Source: Gautieria morchelliformis
Taxonomy: Eukaryota; Basidiomycota; Agaricomycetes; Gomphales; Gomphaceae
DNA: 64,000 nt
Reading direction: 5' to 3'
Assembly: GCA_015179125.1 (NCBI GenBank)
Contig: WHVA01000014.1
Span: 248,001-312,000, forward strand
In this document: piece by piece, positions 31,602 to 43,869 of the stretch
Position numbering within the stretch: the stretch's first letter is position 1
Layout of the letters: each line of letters starts with the position of its first letter
Made by a program: the position numbers and the translations under genes
Notes under the pieces: model-generated
Databases searched by the model: none
What the model was told of the DNA's origin: nothing
Seen by the model: only the letters and a program-made list of their open reading frames with translations

Positions 31602-32500
31602 TCACGTGACTATCGGTCGGAGTAGTTACCTGTGGTCTACATGCACACCTCATGTACCATTAGACTCGAACAACTCTATAATCGTTTTACTTATTATTTA
31701 GAACGACTTCTAACCGGTACCATAGCGAGACTGTTCCGGAGTCTAACGTATTAGACTAACACGTGGCCCCTGAGAGTCGCGTCCATTGGCCGTCCCGCAC
31801 CTCCATTCTTTTACCCACAAACACTTGGGTCCATACCAAAGAAACAAGGAATGACCAGAACGCGTGTGTCGAGCAATAGTGCGTCCGACTCTTCTCACGC
31901 GAAGTTTTTTATTGTACGTTATCGCTTCTAAACCATGAACGCCTTCAGCTAGTGACTAGCTCTCAACATGGATGTTAGGATTGCGCGTTCTGTTGGAATA
32001 CTCCAACAAAATGTGCAATCCTACATCCATGTTGAGAGTAGCTGAAGGACTTCATGGTTTAGAAGCGGTAACCCATCGAGGCTCGAGAGGCGTGGTAACT
32101 CTTGACAGATTTGCATCTTACAGTACTATCGGACAGTGGCATAAAAGCATATTTTTTGTCGTGGTTAACATCCTAAAGCTCAGAAGGGACACGTGTCATA
32201 GATACGTTAGACAATATCTAGGACAACGGACGACTACGACGCAGCTGATTCCTCATTTTGAACAACATACTCAGACATGGGTCGATAAAGGCAAACTTTT
32301 TTACAACCCATTGCCAACAGGATCGATCACTCACAAATGTGACTAAGCTCTTTACTCGCACATGGTGCATGTCAAAAAAAAAAAGGAAGGTCTAGCGAAA
32401 CTCGGCGTCGGCATATCAAGTCGGAACAATATTTGTCGTAGGATTCTGTTGCCGGGAGTTTTCGTCGCTTTGGCTCGATGAGGGACGTGGAAATGATGAA
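31602..32500. other. Intergenic region holding a long hairpin
   Basis: About 900 bases. Besides the hairpin at 31918-32072 there is a small perfect stem, AGTCTAA-CGTA-TTAGACT, at 31740-31757 and an A-run at 32376-32386. A plus-strand open frame (31972-32346) overlaps the hairpin's right arm and encodes no recognisable domain; I do not call it a gene. Confidence 0.5.
31918..32072. repeat. Long near-perfect hairpin (inverted repeat)
   Basis: The left arm (31918-31997) and right arm (32002-32072) are nearly complementary around a 4-base loop, ATAC, flanked by GTTGGA and TCCAAC. Outer ends read GTTATCGCTTCTAAACCATG and its near-complement ending AGAAGCGGTAAC. CTCTCAACATGGATGT and its complement form the most solid part. 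The left arm has about eight extra bases near GTGACTAG. Many differences are G-A or C-T changes, of which some leave G-U pairs in RNA. It could be a MITE-like element, a small-RNA precursor or a recent palindromic duplication. No clear target-site duplication is seen. Confidence 0.85.
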
Positions 32501-33841
32501 TTAGGATGAAGGGGGAACTGCGTTGAGCTTTGAAGTCAATTCCTGGAAAAGGCGCTTAGTCTCCAAGGTAATAAATATATTTATCAATATCATGCCCACA
32601 TCTACCTCAGCCTTGACCTCGTGGGGCCGATGACTCGTATCTAGGCTCTCTGAGACTGCATTTGATCTCCGATTTCTCAATCCTGAGATCCGTATGTTGC
32701 TTTCGGTCTTGGGACTGTGCTTGCTTCCATGTTCTGGAGCACTTGAACCGGACTCACCATCTCGTTTGCGCGACCTACGTCTGGAAACACGTCTTATGTT
32801 GGGATAAGGCCCAGATGAATCATGCCCGTCCTCGATGTCCGATTCGCTACTATTCTCTAGAGAAGACGGAAGCGCGGATGAGGAACCACGAGGGAGGGAC
32901 ACAAGCAGAAAGCCGGAGACTATCGTGAGGGATATGGAGAAGAATGTGAAGATCGAGACGAAGGTGGTAATACGAGGGTAACGTGCCAAGATTGCACTAA
33001 AAATCACAATGAGCTGCAGGCGAAGAGAATAAGAAGAATAGATCAAGTACCGAATCCCCTTAGGGCGTACAGTTCCTTTTAGCGTTGCTTCAAGTACGCT
33101 CAACTCACGCCCTTGACCGTCTCCAATGCCTTTCCATCCATCTGAACGACCCAGTTCAAGTCGCGCGTTCACAACGCTTGTACCTAGAATAAACTGAGAA
33201 AGAAGGGGGATGTCTACTTTGGTTGTCGAAGGAGAGCCTAGCAGGGATTGCTTGAGAATGGATGCGTTGGGGGGCACAAGAGCAGCCTAAATGCGGGGTA
33301 AATGCTGTAAGTGTGTGCAAATGGATATTAAGCTACGTCTGCAAACTGACAGAACGGCGGACGGTAGTTATAGATTCATTGTACGCGGTAGTAAGCTTTA
33401 GTGTGGCCATGAAGTTGCCGAGGGCAAAGTTAGACTCTGTGGCAGGGAGGAGGAGATGAAGAGAAATGTCGTAGGGCTGATCCGCCATTACAGGTGGCAG
33501 CTGTTGATTTGCAAAGGGATTTATGGCATCACTTAGGCCGCAAACGTTAGGTATGCTTGTAATTGTTAAGCCATTGACCTTTACCCGTATTGTAAGTACA
33601 CGTCTGTGCGCCACCCAACAGGAACGTTTCGCCACACGGCCCAGCCCGCAGCGCCCGAGAAGAACATCAAGACTGGTATGCACAGTAGACAGACTATCAG
33701 CGGAAACACACGCGGGAGAAGGAGACGTAGAAAGCGTAAAGGCGTAGCTAAAAGATTCAGAGAGAGAGCCAGTGTCGTGGAATGGCCACTGCTGCCATTT
33801 GAGGGCCTTTTACGAGCCCGAGGCTCTGGTGAAGAGGACAT
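32501..33841 (-). CDS. SEI1: Seipin
   Basis: ER membrane protein that organises lipid droplet formation. Reading from 33841: MSSSPEPRARKRPSNGSSGH, a first membrane segment (FPLIVCLLCIPVLMFFSGAA), a YLQYG-type strand, then the lumenal core with QPYDISLHLLLPATESNFAL, GNFMATLKLTTAYNESITTV and VDIPLLSQFILGTSVVNARL. The line GRELSVLEATLKGTVRPKGI is typical of fungal seipins. A second membrane segment (ITTFVSIFTFFSISLTIVSG) is followed by a charged Ser/Arg-rich cytosolic tail. About four introns, the last near 32555-32600. The topology matches the family. Divergent from the Kha1 gene. Confidence 0.9.
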
Positions 33842-34163
33842 GGTGTGGCACTGGTGGTGGAATAATCACGTGACTGACACAGAAAGTACTCCGTGACAAA
33901 TCCTGTCACCCCGGCCCATCAGCCACTTGCATTTTTCGTCCCGTTCGAGTCGCTCGTCGAGTCGCAACTAAAGCGGTGACACTTTCGTGCCAGAAAACAG
34001 GGTAAGTACGTATATACCAGAGAGCTACTTAGATAATAGACCATCAGCGGAGTTGGCGGAGTTGGTAAAATCCAATCACCGAAGCACTTCAAAGCAAAGC
34101 AATTGAATTGCTGCCACAACATGGCCGCACACGACAGCTCGTCACGCCCACGATCCCCCTGGC
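33842..34163. promoter_or_regulatory. Divergent promoter region, seipin and Kha1
   Basis: 322 bases between divergent start codons. A short exact tandem repeat (GCGGAGTTGGCGGAGTTGG) lies near 34048. An alternative upstream ATG at 34122 is out of frame with the antiporter. Confidence 0.4.
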
Positions 34164-37100
34164 ATGCATGGACCGACACCTCTTACGATGACTTCCTTTT
34201 CACAGACAGTTTTCGATGTCGCGAGTCGCAATATAACATACTTCACAGAAAGTACTTCAAATCGAGGTGACTTAACTGAAGATAATACGGTGGAGAACTA
34301 CGTAGCGGATCGTAATCCGCTGCAGATATGGATCATTCAAGTTGGTTCGTGGTATTCAATACTGAACAATCGTTAGTGTACTATGTTAGACCATGCCCTT
34401 TATGCAGGTGCTATCATGGTTACCACACAGTTACTTTCTCTGCCACTTAAGAAGATCCACCAGCCTAGAGTCATAGCGGAAGTCCTCGGAGGGATCATGT
34501 TGAGCCCTTCTGCACTTGGCAGGATACCAGGGTTCACTCAAGCAGTATTTCCCCCCGCATCGAAGCCCTACCTCGCACTTGTAGCCAACATTGGACTCGT
34601 GTTATTTATGTTTCTCGTGGGTCTAGAGATTGAAGGGAGTGTGATAAGACGTAATGCTCGTCTTTCCGCGTCAATTGCACTGAGTGGCATGGTCATCCCC
34701 TTTGCATTGGGTTCCGCCTTCTCTGTCCCATTATACGAGGAATTCATCGACCCCGGCATCAAGTTCACCCATTTTTTACTTTTCGTTGGCGTGGCTTTTT
34801 CCATTACAGCGTTTCCAGTGTTGTGTCGCATTCTGACTGGTGCGTGAGTGTGCTATTTCGCGTAGACAACTAATCTTACGTGCTTCAGAGCTCAAACTTC
34901 TCGAGACCACTGTTGGCGTTGTGGTACTGAGCGCCGGAGTAGCTAACGATGTTGTCGGTTGGACTTTACTGGCATTCAGTATGGCCCTTGCGAACGCAAC
35001 ATCCGGTTTGACGGCCCTGTGGGTTTTTTTCGCATGCGTCGGATGGGCTGCGTTCCTTCTGTTTCCTGTGCGAGAATTCTTTCACTGGCTTGCACATCGA
35101 ACAGGCTCGACAGAGAATGGCCCCACCGCCTTCTTTATGACGGTATCCTTGTTAGCATTTTATGGAAGCTTCATAATGACGCTTGAACCCAGACTACTAT
35201 GCTCATGATGTTTTGCTCTGCATTAGTCACTGACGCCATCGGTGTGTCCATCCATCAGCTCAATCATACTAGATACTAGTGTTTACCCATAGGTATCCAC
35301 GCAATTTTCGGTGCGCAGGTTTTTGCATCGAAAGTCTGACATGCTCAACTGTACCCATCTCGTATAGGTAGTTTCCTGGCTGGGATCATTATGCCTCGAA
35401 GGGGCGGGCTAGCCGTTGCATTAACCGAGAAGCTCGAGGACATGGTGTCGATTGTCTTTCTACCTTTGGTAAACTTGCACTTCTGATCGTGCACTATCTG
35501 AACTCACATGCACACGCAGTACTTCACGCTCTCTGGTTTGTCCACTGATTTTAGCTTGCTCAACAATACTATCACATGGGCGTACACAATTGGGATCATA
35601 TCAATAGCTTGGGTCGGAAAGTTTGGCGGCTGTACGGTTGCTGCTAGAATTTCGGGGTTCGAATGGCGTGAGGCCATGTCAATTGGCACGCTAATGAGCT
35701 GCAAGGGGTAGGTGGGCGATATGTTATAGACATGGCGCGTCATTGATGCTATGAACTTTCAGTCTTGTAGAGCTTATCGTCCTGAATGTTGGATTGTCGG
35801 CTGGGATTTTGAACACCGTAAGTCAAATCTCCGTAAGTATTGAAAGCAGTGGCTCAGGTATGAGCATTTAGCGCGTTTACTCTATGTTTGTTCTGGAAGC
35901 GCTTCTCCTCACCTTTTTTACCACGCCTGTCGTGGTTGCGCTCTATCCCATCAAATATCGCAAGCGCGCAGCCATAACTGGTCCGGACTATGAAGGCATT
36001 ATCGACGATGAGGACGTTCCCAAAGATGTGACTACGCCTTCCTTTGCCGTATGTGGTGTTCTGACTAAGCCTTTCGAGGTGCGTCCGGCACTGATGTATG
36101 AGAGTCACGTGACCATGTCGACAGAAGGATGGTGCGATATCACGCATCACGGTTGTTCTTGATAAGCTCGAGCATTTGCCAGGCATCATAACTATGACGC
36201 AGCTCTTCCAACCCTTTGTGCTTGAAATGTCGCCCCCTAAAGCGGATTCGGACCACTCTGGCTCGAATCTGGAACATGGTAGGACGTTTCCAACAAGCAT
36301 CACCACCGCACGTTCGTCCAGCATACGAGCCCTGAGGCTGATCGAGCATTCTGAACACGCAAGCACTGCCTTGACATCCTCGATCGCAGACTCATTGATA
36401 CGTATCGATCCATTATCGAGCTTGTTCAAAACATTCTGCGACATGGTCAAGATTCCGGTGTCTCCATCGTTATCGGTCGTCCCCTTTGACGCTTTCACGC
36501 CGGAAGTAATAGCTCACGCCAGGAAGAATCTCTCCGATCTTATATTGGTCTCTTGGTTGCCTTTTCATGTCGCTACCGCTTGCAGTCCAAACTGCCTTCA
36601 CACTGGCGGCGATCTCCCGGCCCCAAACGCTGGAACGGGCGATGCGAGGTCTACAAACCCGGTCGACATGCTGTTGAAGTTTGGGATTGTGAAAGAACCA
36701 GCTCCCGAATTACACGCTCAGTTTGTGCATGGTATCCTTGGGCAGTCTAGTGTGAATGTTGCGTTGTTCGTGGACCGAGGGGTCACGGAAGCAGCGGATT
36801 ATGGGAACCAACGAGTGGTGATTCCCTTTTTTGGTGGTCCCGATGACCGTCTTGCACTTGCGATGGTGGTGCAGATGTGCGAAAATGCAACGACAACAGC
36901 AAAAGTTATCCGTGTTGCAAGACAGAGCTGTGCGGTCGAGGAACACGAAATTCCCGAACCTGATCATTCACCCGTAAAGGAAGGTCAAGGAAAAGGTCTG
37001 GCTGCAGATGTGCGACATAGCGGGAACAGTACAAACTTGGTGGTGGGTCGTATGGACACTTCTGTACGATCCTGCTTGATTCACTTTCTGCATGCACAGA

Positions 37101-37513
37101 CAACCCCTAGATGCAGCAATACGACACAAACGCAGCTGCAGTCAAATGCTGCCGACGACACCCTCTGGCAATGGTTCACGTCATCCTCGTCTTGCCAAAC
37201 CTCTTCAACACGCATGGCACTCGAACGAGTCGATTTCGTTCAGCTCGAGTCGCCCACGCCGCTGCGCGAGGTCCTTGCGAGAGTGCAGACAGAGACGGAC
37301 ACGGCTGTGCAGGAGAAACTGCGACCGTTCATAGTAATGGGCCGAGCTCAGCTTGAGACGCGTCATGCAGAACTCGAAGGGTTGTTGGACTTGAAAGGGA
37401 GCAGTGGTAGTATTCCGCCGGGGTTACGAGAGTCGTTAGGCGGTGTTGCGACGGCATTCGTGGTGTCCAGTGTCACAGCGGGCTTAATAGTCGTGCAGTC
37501 CGCGGAGAAATAA
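34164..37513 (+). CDS. KHA1: K+/H+ antiporter, Kha1/CPA2 type
   Basis: Monovalent cation/proton exchanger, in yeast on internal membranes. The start at 34164 gives a hydrophilic N-terminus, then DRNPLQIWIIQVG spliced to AIMVTTQLLSLPLKKIHQPR and VIAEVLGGIMLSPSALGR, the classical CPA2 motif. Membrane segments follow: YLALVANIGLVLFMFLVGLE, THFLLFVGVAFSITAFPVLC, VGVVVLSAGVANDVVGWTLL (with the conserved ND pair) and GSFLAGIIMPRRG. Also seen is AMSIGTLMSCKGLVELIVLN, with the conserved KGLVEL. The long C-terminal cytosolic half includes GIITMTQLFQPFVLEMSPP and a universal-stress-like region (IRALRLIEHSEHASTALTSS). About nine introns; one near 36049-36131 is in phase 0. Confidence 0.92.
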
Positions 37514-38382
37514 GATTTTAACAAGTGGCTTGCAGACTGTAGACTTTTGCGGCTCGTGGCGACTTAGCAAGTAAGAACGTAAGTATCACAAGCCGGTAGC
37601 TTTCACGTGTTCGCTGCAAACTCAGCATAACAGTAAATCTGACCCGATAGCTCTCCAGCTCACCTAGATCGTGCCTTCAGCAGCTCGGCACAAGCCTCCG
37701 CTCGTCTCTCTTCTCTGTCTCGCGCGCAATGACCTTTGGTCCCTGCTTTCTTGCTTCTGGCTCCTGCCCTGTCCTCTGCCTCTGCACTAGTCTCAGAATG
37801 AGCATCACCTGGCCCAACGGGAAACGTCCCTCAGCCAGCAGCAGTACGAGGTATCCCGCGTTGGATACCGGTGGGTAGCTGTGCATTTATAGCCATTTTT
37901 ACTCACGTTGTATGGGTTCTACTCATGCTCAACACCGCGTGCAACGAGTCAGGCCTCATCGTTAATATTGCATATATATGTATTACCCTCGATTCAGCTA
38001 GGATTCGGGGTTGCAGCGGGACTTGGCGATGCATGGATACAGTGCGGTAGGTACTTAGTGTAGCTGTTGGTCTGGTTGTGTATGCAAAATATATTATATT
38101 TTCAACCATTAAATTGAGACCATACTACTAATCCATATGGTGCGCCAGATCCAGCCGTCCATCCCTCGAAGCAAATCGCGTACAATTATCTGGCCGCGTC
38201 CGGCGAAGCGCGGGGTGTCATTTGGCTGCCATATCTCACCATACAGTCAATTTTCACTGCGTTTAAGCTTTGATCAGGAACGGGACTTCTGTCGGAGTCC
38301 AGGGAGAAAGGAGGCATGCAGCCTTAAATAAAGTATACCCGGGAGCAAGTTGCCAGTGGCCGCAGTCGTCACTACTACCACC
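37514..38382. other. Intergenic region after Kha1
   Basis: About 870 bases. Scattered short frames only, none with a recognisable motif or a consistent intron pattern. An AT-rich stretch (38085-38120) may mark a 3' end or promoter. The final 40 bases lead into the next gene. Confidence 0.45.
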
Positions 38383-39210
38383 ATGGCGGCACCTTCGGAA
38401 ATGATCACTACCGACATCACTGGCACGTTCGTCATGGTGAGATATCCAATATTGCGCGCAGCGTGGAGCTCATCAACTTTCATCTCGTAGAACAAGAGCC
38501 TCAGTGACGACTCGGACAGAATCCTCGAGTTGCAGGGTGTCGGTTGGTGGATGCGTCGCATGATCGGTCTTGCAACCGTCACACTTCACGTCAACCATTA
38601 CAAGGACGACAGTGGCGTTGAGCACATTGATATCAAGCAGACCCTTACAGGCGGCATCGAGGGCACACAGGAGAATCGCACCCTAGATTGGGCACAGCGT
38701 TCTCATGAAGATCGAGTATTTGGTCCTGTCTGTACGTCGTTCTATTATATTCACCACCCACACCGGGTTGTTCATGTCTGCATACGACAGTTGGCAAGTC
38801 TCGAAGGCTCCCGGTTGCCGATATCGATAATGTGTTCCTAAAGACTGGCTGGCTCCCAGACACGGTGGAACATGGTACAATCAACGCGTACACCATTAGC
38901 GACACGGCTAAGTCTGGGCGTGAATGGGTCGCGGACCAGGTAGTTATATACCTGGTTGTCCAACCACCCAAGACTAATCTTCAATCGGACAGATTTGGGG
39001 CTTCGAAGAGGTCAATGGAGAGAGGCGATATGTCAGGCATGTAAACTTTACAGCTGGAGAGGAGAATATTCAGGTCAAACTTATTTATGATTACGGTTAG
39101 TCTACGATGATTGTGTGGTTGATCACTGCGGGGAAGCTCACCAAGTGAACAAAGGACATAGAACTCCAGCAATTGTAATGCCAAATCCGACGTCAGCTAA
39201 AGGACTCTAA
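38383..39210 (+). CDS. Uncharacterised fungal protein, possibly calycin/lipocalin-like
   Basis: I recognise the pattern as a widespread but unnamed fungal protein. It begins MAAPSEMITTDITGTFVMNK and continues SLSDDSDRILELQGVGWWMR, RMIGLATVTLHVNHYKDDSG, DIKQTLTGGIEGTQENRTLD, VFGPVFGKSRRLPVADIDNV, FLKTGWLPDTVEHGTINAYT and DQIWGFEEVNGERRYVRHV. Alternating strands and the ITGxF...W opening suggest a small beta-barrel that binds a hydrophobic ligand; this is inference. Five exons. The C-terminal exon is uncertain: GHRTPAIVMPNPTSAKGL with stop at 39208 fits the splice phase best, but an alternative ends near 39180. No signal peptide or membrane segment. Confidence 0.7.
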
Positions 39211-39552
39211 ACTGGTAACCTGTGCCACACTGGACTTTAAGCCCAAGTGCCCTTGCAATATTATGTAATACCCAAAAATGTGATTACCTTTACTGGCTTA
39301 GATCCCGCGGCGTGCCACACGCCAAGTATAACGGACTACTCTCAGACTGGGGAAAGATCAGCGCTCCAGCTACTGGCTTGTGTTATGATTATTGATAGCA
39401 ATAGGAGTACTGGTACTTCGCTGTGCTCCGCCGCTCGCTCAAATTAGTATATGTAGTTCCAGCCGCAGCTCATCTACCTCAAGACCTCACCCATTCTCTT
39501 CATCACCGAAGTTCGAGTTGGCACTGAGTATTGTTCTTCACTTCCATCGACA
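39211..39552. other. Intergenic region before the ArAE_2-like gene
   Basis: 342 bases, no coding frame recognised. The pyrimidine-rich part at 39455-39500 probably belongs to the 5' leader. Confidence 0.4.
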
Positions 39553-42500
39553 ATGCCGTCACCAACTTCAAACTCCATGACATCCGAGACCAAAGTCTCT
39601 TCACCACCTGCATACTCAAGCAAAACATTTCTCCTCGACAAGCTCCCGGCATGGGTACCAGCCAATCTCAACACGGCATCCTACAAGCTTCTTGCTCGTT
39701 CATGGCTAGCTGCATGGGCAGCGTTCTTACTCATCATTCCAAACCATTCCCTTAACACCTTCGGCGTCGCGTGAGTTAAGTTCTCCAGGACATGTAATCC
39801 GCCTTGCATCAACACGTACTAAGGGTTTTGACTTTGGTAGCACCTTCTTTGCGTGCATGTCAACCATAATGGTCCCGCCTGCCTTGCCCGTACAAGTCTA
39901 CTTTTACGCCATGGCTCTCCTGATCTCGGGTTCCCTTCTCGGCTGGGCATGGGGATGCGCTGCGATGAAGGTCGCTCTCACCGTCAGAAACCAAGTTCTT
40001 CTGTTATCCGAGATCGAGCAGGCAACGAAAACGTGCGTACACCGTGTCCCGCATTCACAAGAACGACGATTAAGCAGAATTTCAAGACAGCGCTGCAACG
40101 GCCGCAAACCCCGATGAAAAGTTTAATCTAGAGGTTTTTCAAGGAAGATTCTTGGATACAAGGTTCATTTTTCGATATATGCGCTTGAGGCATCGTTTGT
40201 AAACGTCTATTCCAGCTCTAGTATCGTTTACGGCGTCTTTCTTGCCGTCGGGTGCTTCTTCTTCGGACTCTCGCGCGCGTATTTCAAAAAACTGGCGTTA
40301 TTCAGTGTCTTTGGGTAAATTCAATTGATTTATCACCTGAACGTCCAAACTGAGCATTCGAAGAACTATCTTTTTAGATATCATCTGCGTAAGCCTGCTG
40401 TTGCGCGGTTCACATGATGAAGTGGCTCATTTATTGGTTCCAGAGCTATGGCCCTCTGTTCCCAGCCGCAAATTACACGATTCTAAGTTCTTTCCTTATG
40501 TCTACGGCAGCATCCGTAGCGATAGGGTGTGCTGCTATTGTCCTAGTTTTCCCCGAGTCACTCAACCACCAGATGCTCACGGGTGTTTCCAAACTCCTTA
40601 ATGTTCTCTGTCAGCTCGTTGAGATGCAAGAGAAAGTGTTGAGCCTTCCAGACGCTGAGCAGCTCGACCCAGGCTCAAAAACGCCTAGGCAATTCCAAGC
40701 GATGGCAGCAGGTGCATATGGTGGCATAGAAAAGCGTACGTTTATTCTAGACGTGTCACGGACAATATAAGACGCTCCTCAATAACAGTGAGTGCTGGAG
40801 CACCGATGCTTTCTTTGGAGTTTAGCTTCGGGAGGTTTAACGGGAAAGATATACAAGCCCTGATAGACCCGCTCACTGTTCTCGTCAGCCGAATAGGTAA
40901 TGTTACTGCATATACTCCGTTCAAAGGCTAACACGCTACTCGAGCTGGAGTCCAGAACTTTTCCAAGCTAGAGGATACCTGCAGCCCCAAAACGAACACG
41001 ACCGCCTCGTCGCCGTCGTTTGCGCATCCATTCCCAGGTCTTCCTTCGATGTCTGACGACGTCCTTCGTGCAATTAATGGTTATCCCTCGCGCGAGCGTC
41101 ACGGCCGCGGAGAGGCCGGACAGACAGTTCGCCGTGAAGAACTGCTCACCCTCCTGCATGCGGCGACCGCAGATTTGCGCTCAGCATGCGTCAGCGGACT
41201 GCGAATTGCGGAAACACTCATCACGCGTGTAAATACGACCCGTTGGTGGAAACCTGTCGACCCGGAGCCGGACATCGACCGACGGCTCGACGAGCTCCGC
41301 CACGCCGCAGAACATTTCAAGCAAGCCCGCCGCCTGGAAGTTCTAGACCCATTCAAAGGGTTGACCGTTCCTGTACAAGACGAGACAATGCCCCCGATGC
41401 GAGTGCTCTTTGATGCCTTTGTGTTCGAGGCAAATCTAGTGTGGGCCGCAGACGCGATTATAGCACTCCTGGAGATTCTTTCGGAGACGGCGGACAGGCG
41501 CCCCAAGGCACGATTGTGGGCTCCGAAGAGTTTACGGACGCTTTGGAAGGTACTAGCAATGAGGCAGGATAGTAGTGCAGATTCGTTTGACGGAGATGCA
41601 CCCCCTGTTGACCCCATTCAAATTAAACGTGCGCAAATGGTGGATAGTGAGTAATGTATATTTATTTCAGTACCATGCAGTACTGAGTTGTATGCAGAAC
41701 GTGATCCTGATAGTCGGCCCCCGACAAACATGTTTCAACACGTTGGTGCATTTTTACATTTATGTTATAAGTGGTGTTCGACTCCCCAAGCTATTGTACG
41801 TTTACAGTTGTCTGGGGAGAGGATCACTCTAACGATCACATTTAGTATGCCTTCAAATATACATTCGTCAGCGTAGCTCTGTGGCTACCTGGCGTGTTCA
41901 GGACTAGCGCGTGTACGACGTCAAAATTCCAGAAACCAATCATTCCTGCTGATATAATATCTGCTGCAGTGATCAATTATGTAGATAAAGGCATCTGGGC
42001 CCTCATCATGCATGTAACGATTTCTTAAGGAATAGCATGACACACTGAACTCACCGACAGGGCACAAACAACGCTCGAACCTTTCATGGCTGATCAGATC
42101 TACTCGTACGTATATCGTCAGCAATTCATCATGTCTTGGACATGGATCCTGACAATCCAAGATATTTTGCACGCCTCACGGCAACCACAGCCGGCCTTGC
42201 TATGGGTCTGGCGGGCTGGTACATCTGTAGGTAGAGGCAACTCTACTAGATGAGACAGATGTTAGAATTCCGTCTCCACACAGGTGCCGGGAATGGCGGC
42301 GGAAATCCCTTCGGTATCGCGGCTGTCATGGGGGTGCTTCTAGTCCCCCTCATGTTTTGGCGTATCTTCGCCCCTTCGGTCATTCCGTCTATCATGAATG
42401 GGGTAAGGGTCTTACTGTGACTTACTGTGAAATACATACAAACCCGGATTGAGCCGTGTTGAATTATTTGGTTGTGTGGGAAACTGAACTATGTCCCTAG

Positions 42501-43689
42501 GTCACTGTGATTCTAGTGATCGGATATTCGTGGATTGATTCGTGAGCGATCCCCCTTCTTCCAAAAAGCTGACTTTTCTGACACCTACACTTGAAGGCAC
42601 CTCCAGCTTGTGGGAAACCCAGGTGTGGGCTGGCCCGTCGCATGGAGAAGATGGCTTTTAGTTATTATAGGCAAGTTCTCGCCGTGATTCAGGCTCATAC
42701 CATCTTCCTCACTCATCGTGGTGTCTAGGTTCTGGCGCATCAGCAGTTATGATGGTCGTGCCCCCTAAATCCGCTAAGACGGCAGTTCGGCTGGCCAATG
42801 CCTCCATTATCTTCGAACTTTCTCAGCTATACGGCATACTGGTCTCGAAATGGATCATGGCCGAGGAGGCAGCAGCTACCGGTAAATACCCCTCTAAAGA
42901 TGTCCAACAGATCAGTCCGTGGTCCAGCGAATTCAGAGCAGCCTTCACTAAGGCCGGCGCAAAGCTCCGGGTACTTAAGACAAGGACTAACTTGGCGAGA
43001 TGGGAAGGCTCCATTCGAGGCGCATGGCCGGTGGACCAATATAATGAGCTTAATGATGTTGAAACCGAAATGTTATCATGCCTAGCTCAGGTATGTCTAC
43101 AGGCATGTGCGACTCGGCCGCTTAAATCTGCTTGAGACAGCTTGCTAGCGCAGTCTACCACCTGGATCCCGTTTGGAGGTTACGCCTAGTACATCGAACT
43201 AAAGTTTTGAACCCGAATTTTGTGAGTAGGACAAGCCATTTGTGGCGTATGAGGCTCATGAATTGAGAACAGATTGCCGAAGTCATGTCCGTATTCTTGC
43301 TCGTGTCTCGGTCTTTGCGAACGGGAGAACCGTTACAGGAGACGTTGCCTAACACCCTCGTTGATCGTGCGCTCTATCACCATCGACTCCAGACTAGTGA
43401 TGAGCGAGACACTACCGCGGATGAGCATTGGGACCAGCTGCAATCTTTAGAATTTATGACATTTGCTACAGGAGTAACAGCAGTTAATAAGCTTCTTTCG
43501 GTGAGGATCATGATCAAAGTTCTCGTAAAGTTTGCTGTTTCTAATCAGCGTCGAACTTGTGCCGGTCCATAGATGCTCGATCGCTTGCACGCTATAACTG
43601 TGAATCTTTGCGGAGAGACGCCACTGCGAGGTTTCGCGGAATGGAAAGATACTCACGAGGCAAAAATTATCTATGGATATAACCAATAG
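39553..43689 (+). CDS. FUSC/ArAE_2-like multispan membrane protein
   Basis: Member of the fungal family annotated as putative ER transporter with an N-terminal 6-helix domain and a DUF2421 tail, distantly related to aromatic-acid exporters. Begins MPSPTSNSMTSETKVSSPPA; the membrane part starts WVPANLNTASYKLLARSWLA and continues AFLLIIPNHSLNTFGVA, VPPALPVQVYFYAMALLISG and SIVYGVFLAVGCFFFGLSRA. A second set includes YGPLFPAANYTILSSFLMST and AIGCAAIVLVFPESLNHQML. A long cytosolic region (about 40600-41660) holds FSKLEDT and DVLRAINGYPSRERHGRGEA. A second membrane block (about 41860-42740) and DUF2421-like tail (VVPPKSAKTAVRLANASIIF, then LCGETPLRGFAEWKD) end at 43689. More than ten introns; exon joins in 40320-40440 are uncertain. 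Substrate unknown. Confidence 0.8.
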
Positions 43690-43869
43690 ACCAATTGTAC
43701 TATGTCGTGTGAGTCTGAGGTGTAAGCTCGGAGTTGGCACGGGTTACCGCTGCGCGGTCGCGGCGCATCAGCGCAGTGACCGTGAATCCAAAGATAATCC
43801 TTCATGTTCCAAACATAGTACTGGCCACGTCGTAGGACTCGTCGATAACTACAATCTCTCACACCAGAC

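Noticed and set aside
31972-32346. Open frame of 124 residues overlapping the hairpin
   Set aside because: Its first part is the hairpin's right arm; no domain, no splice sites and no start context support it.
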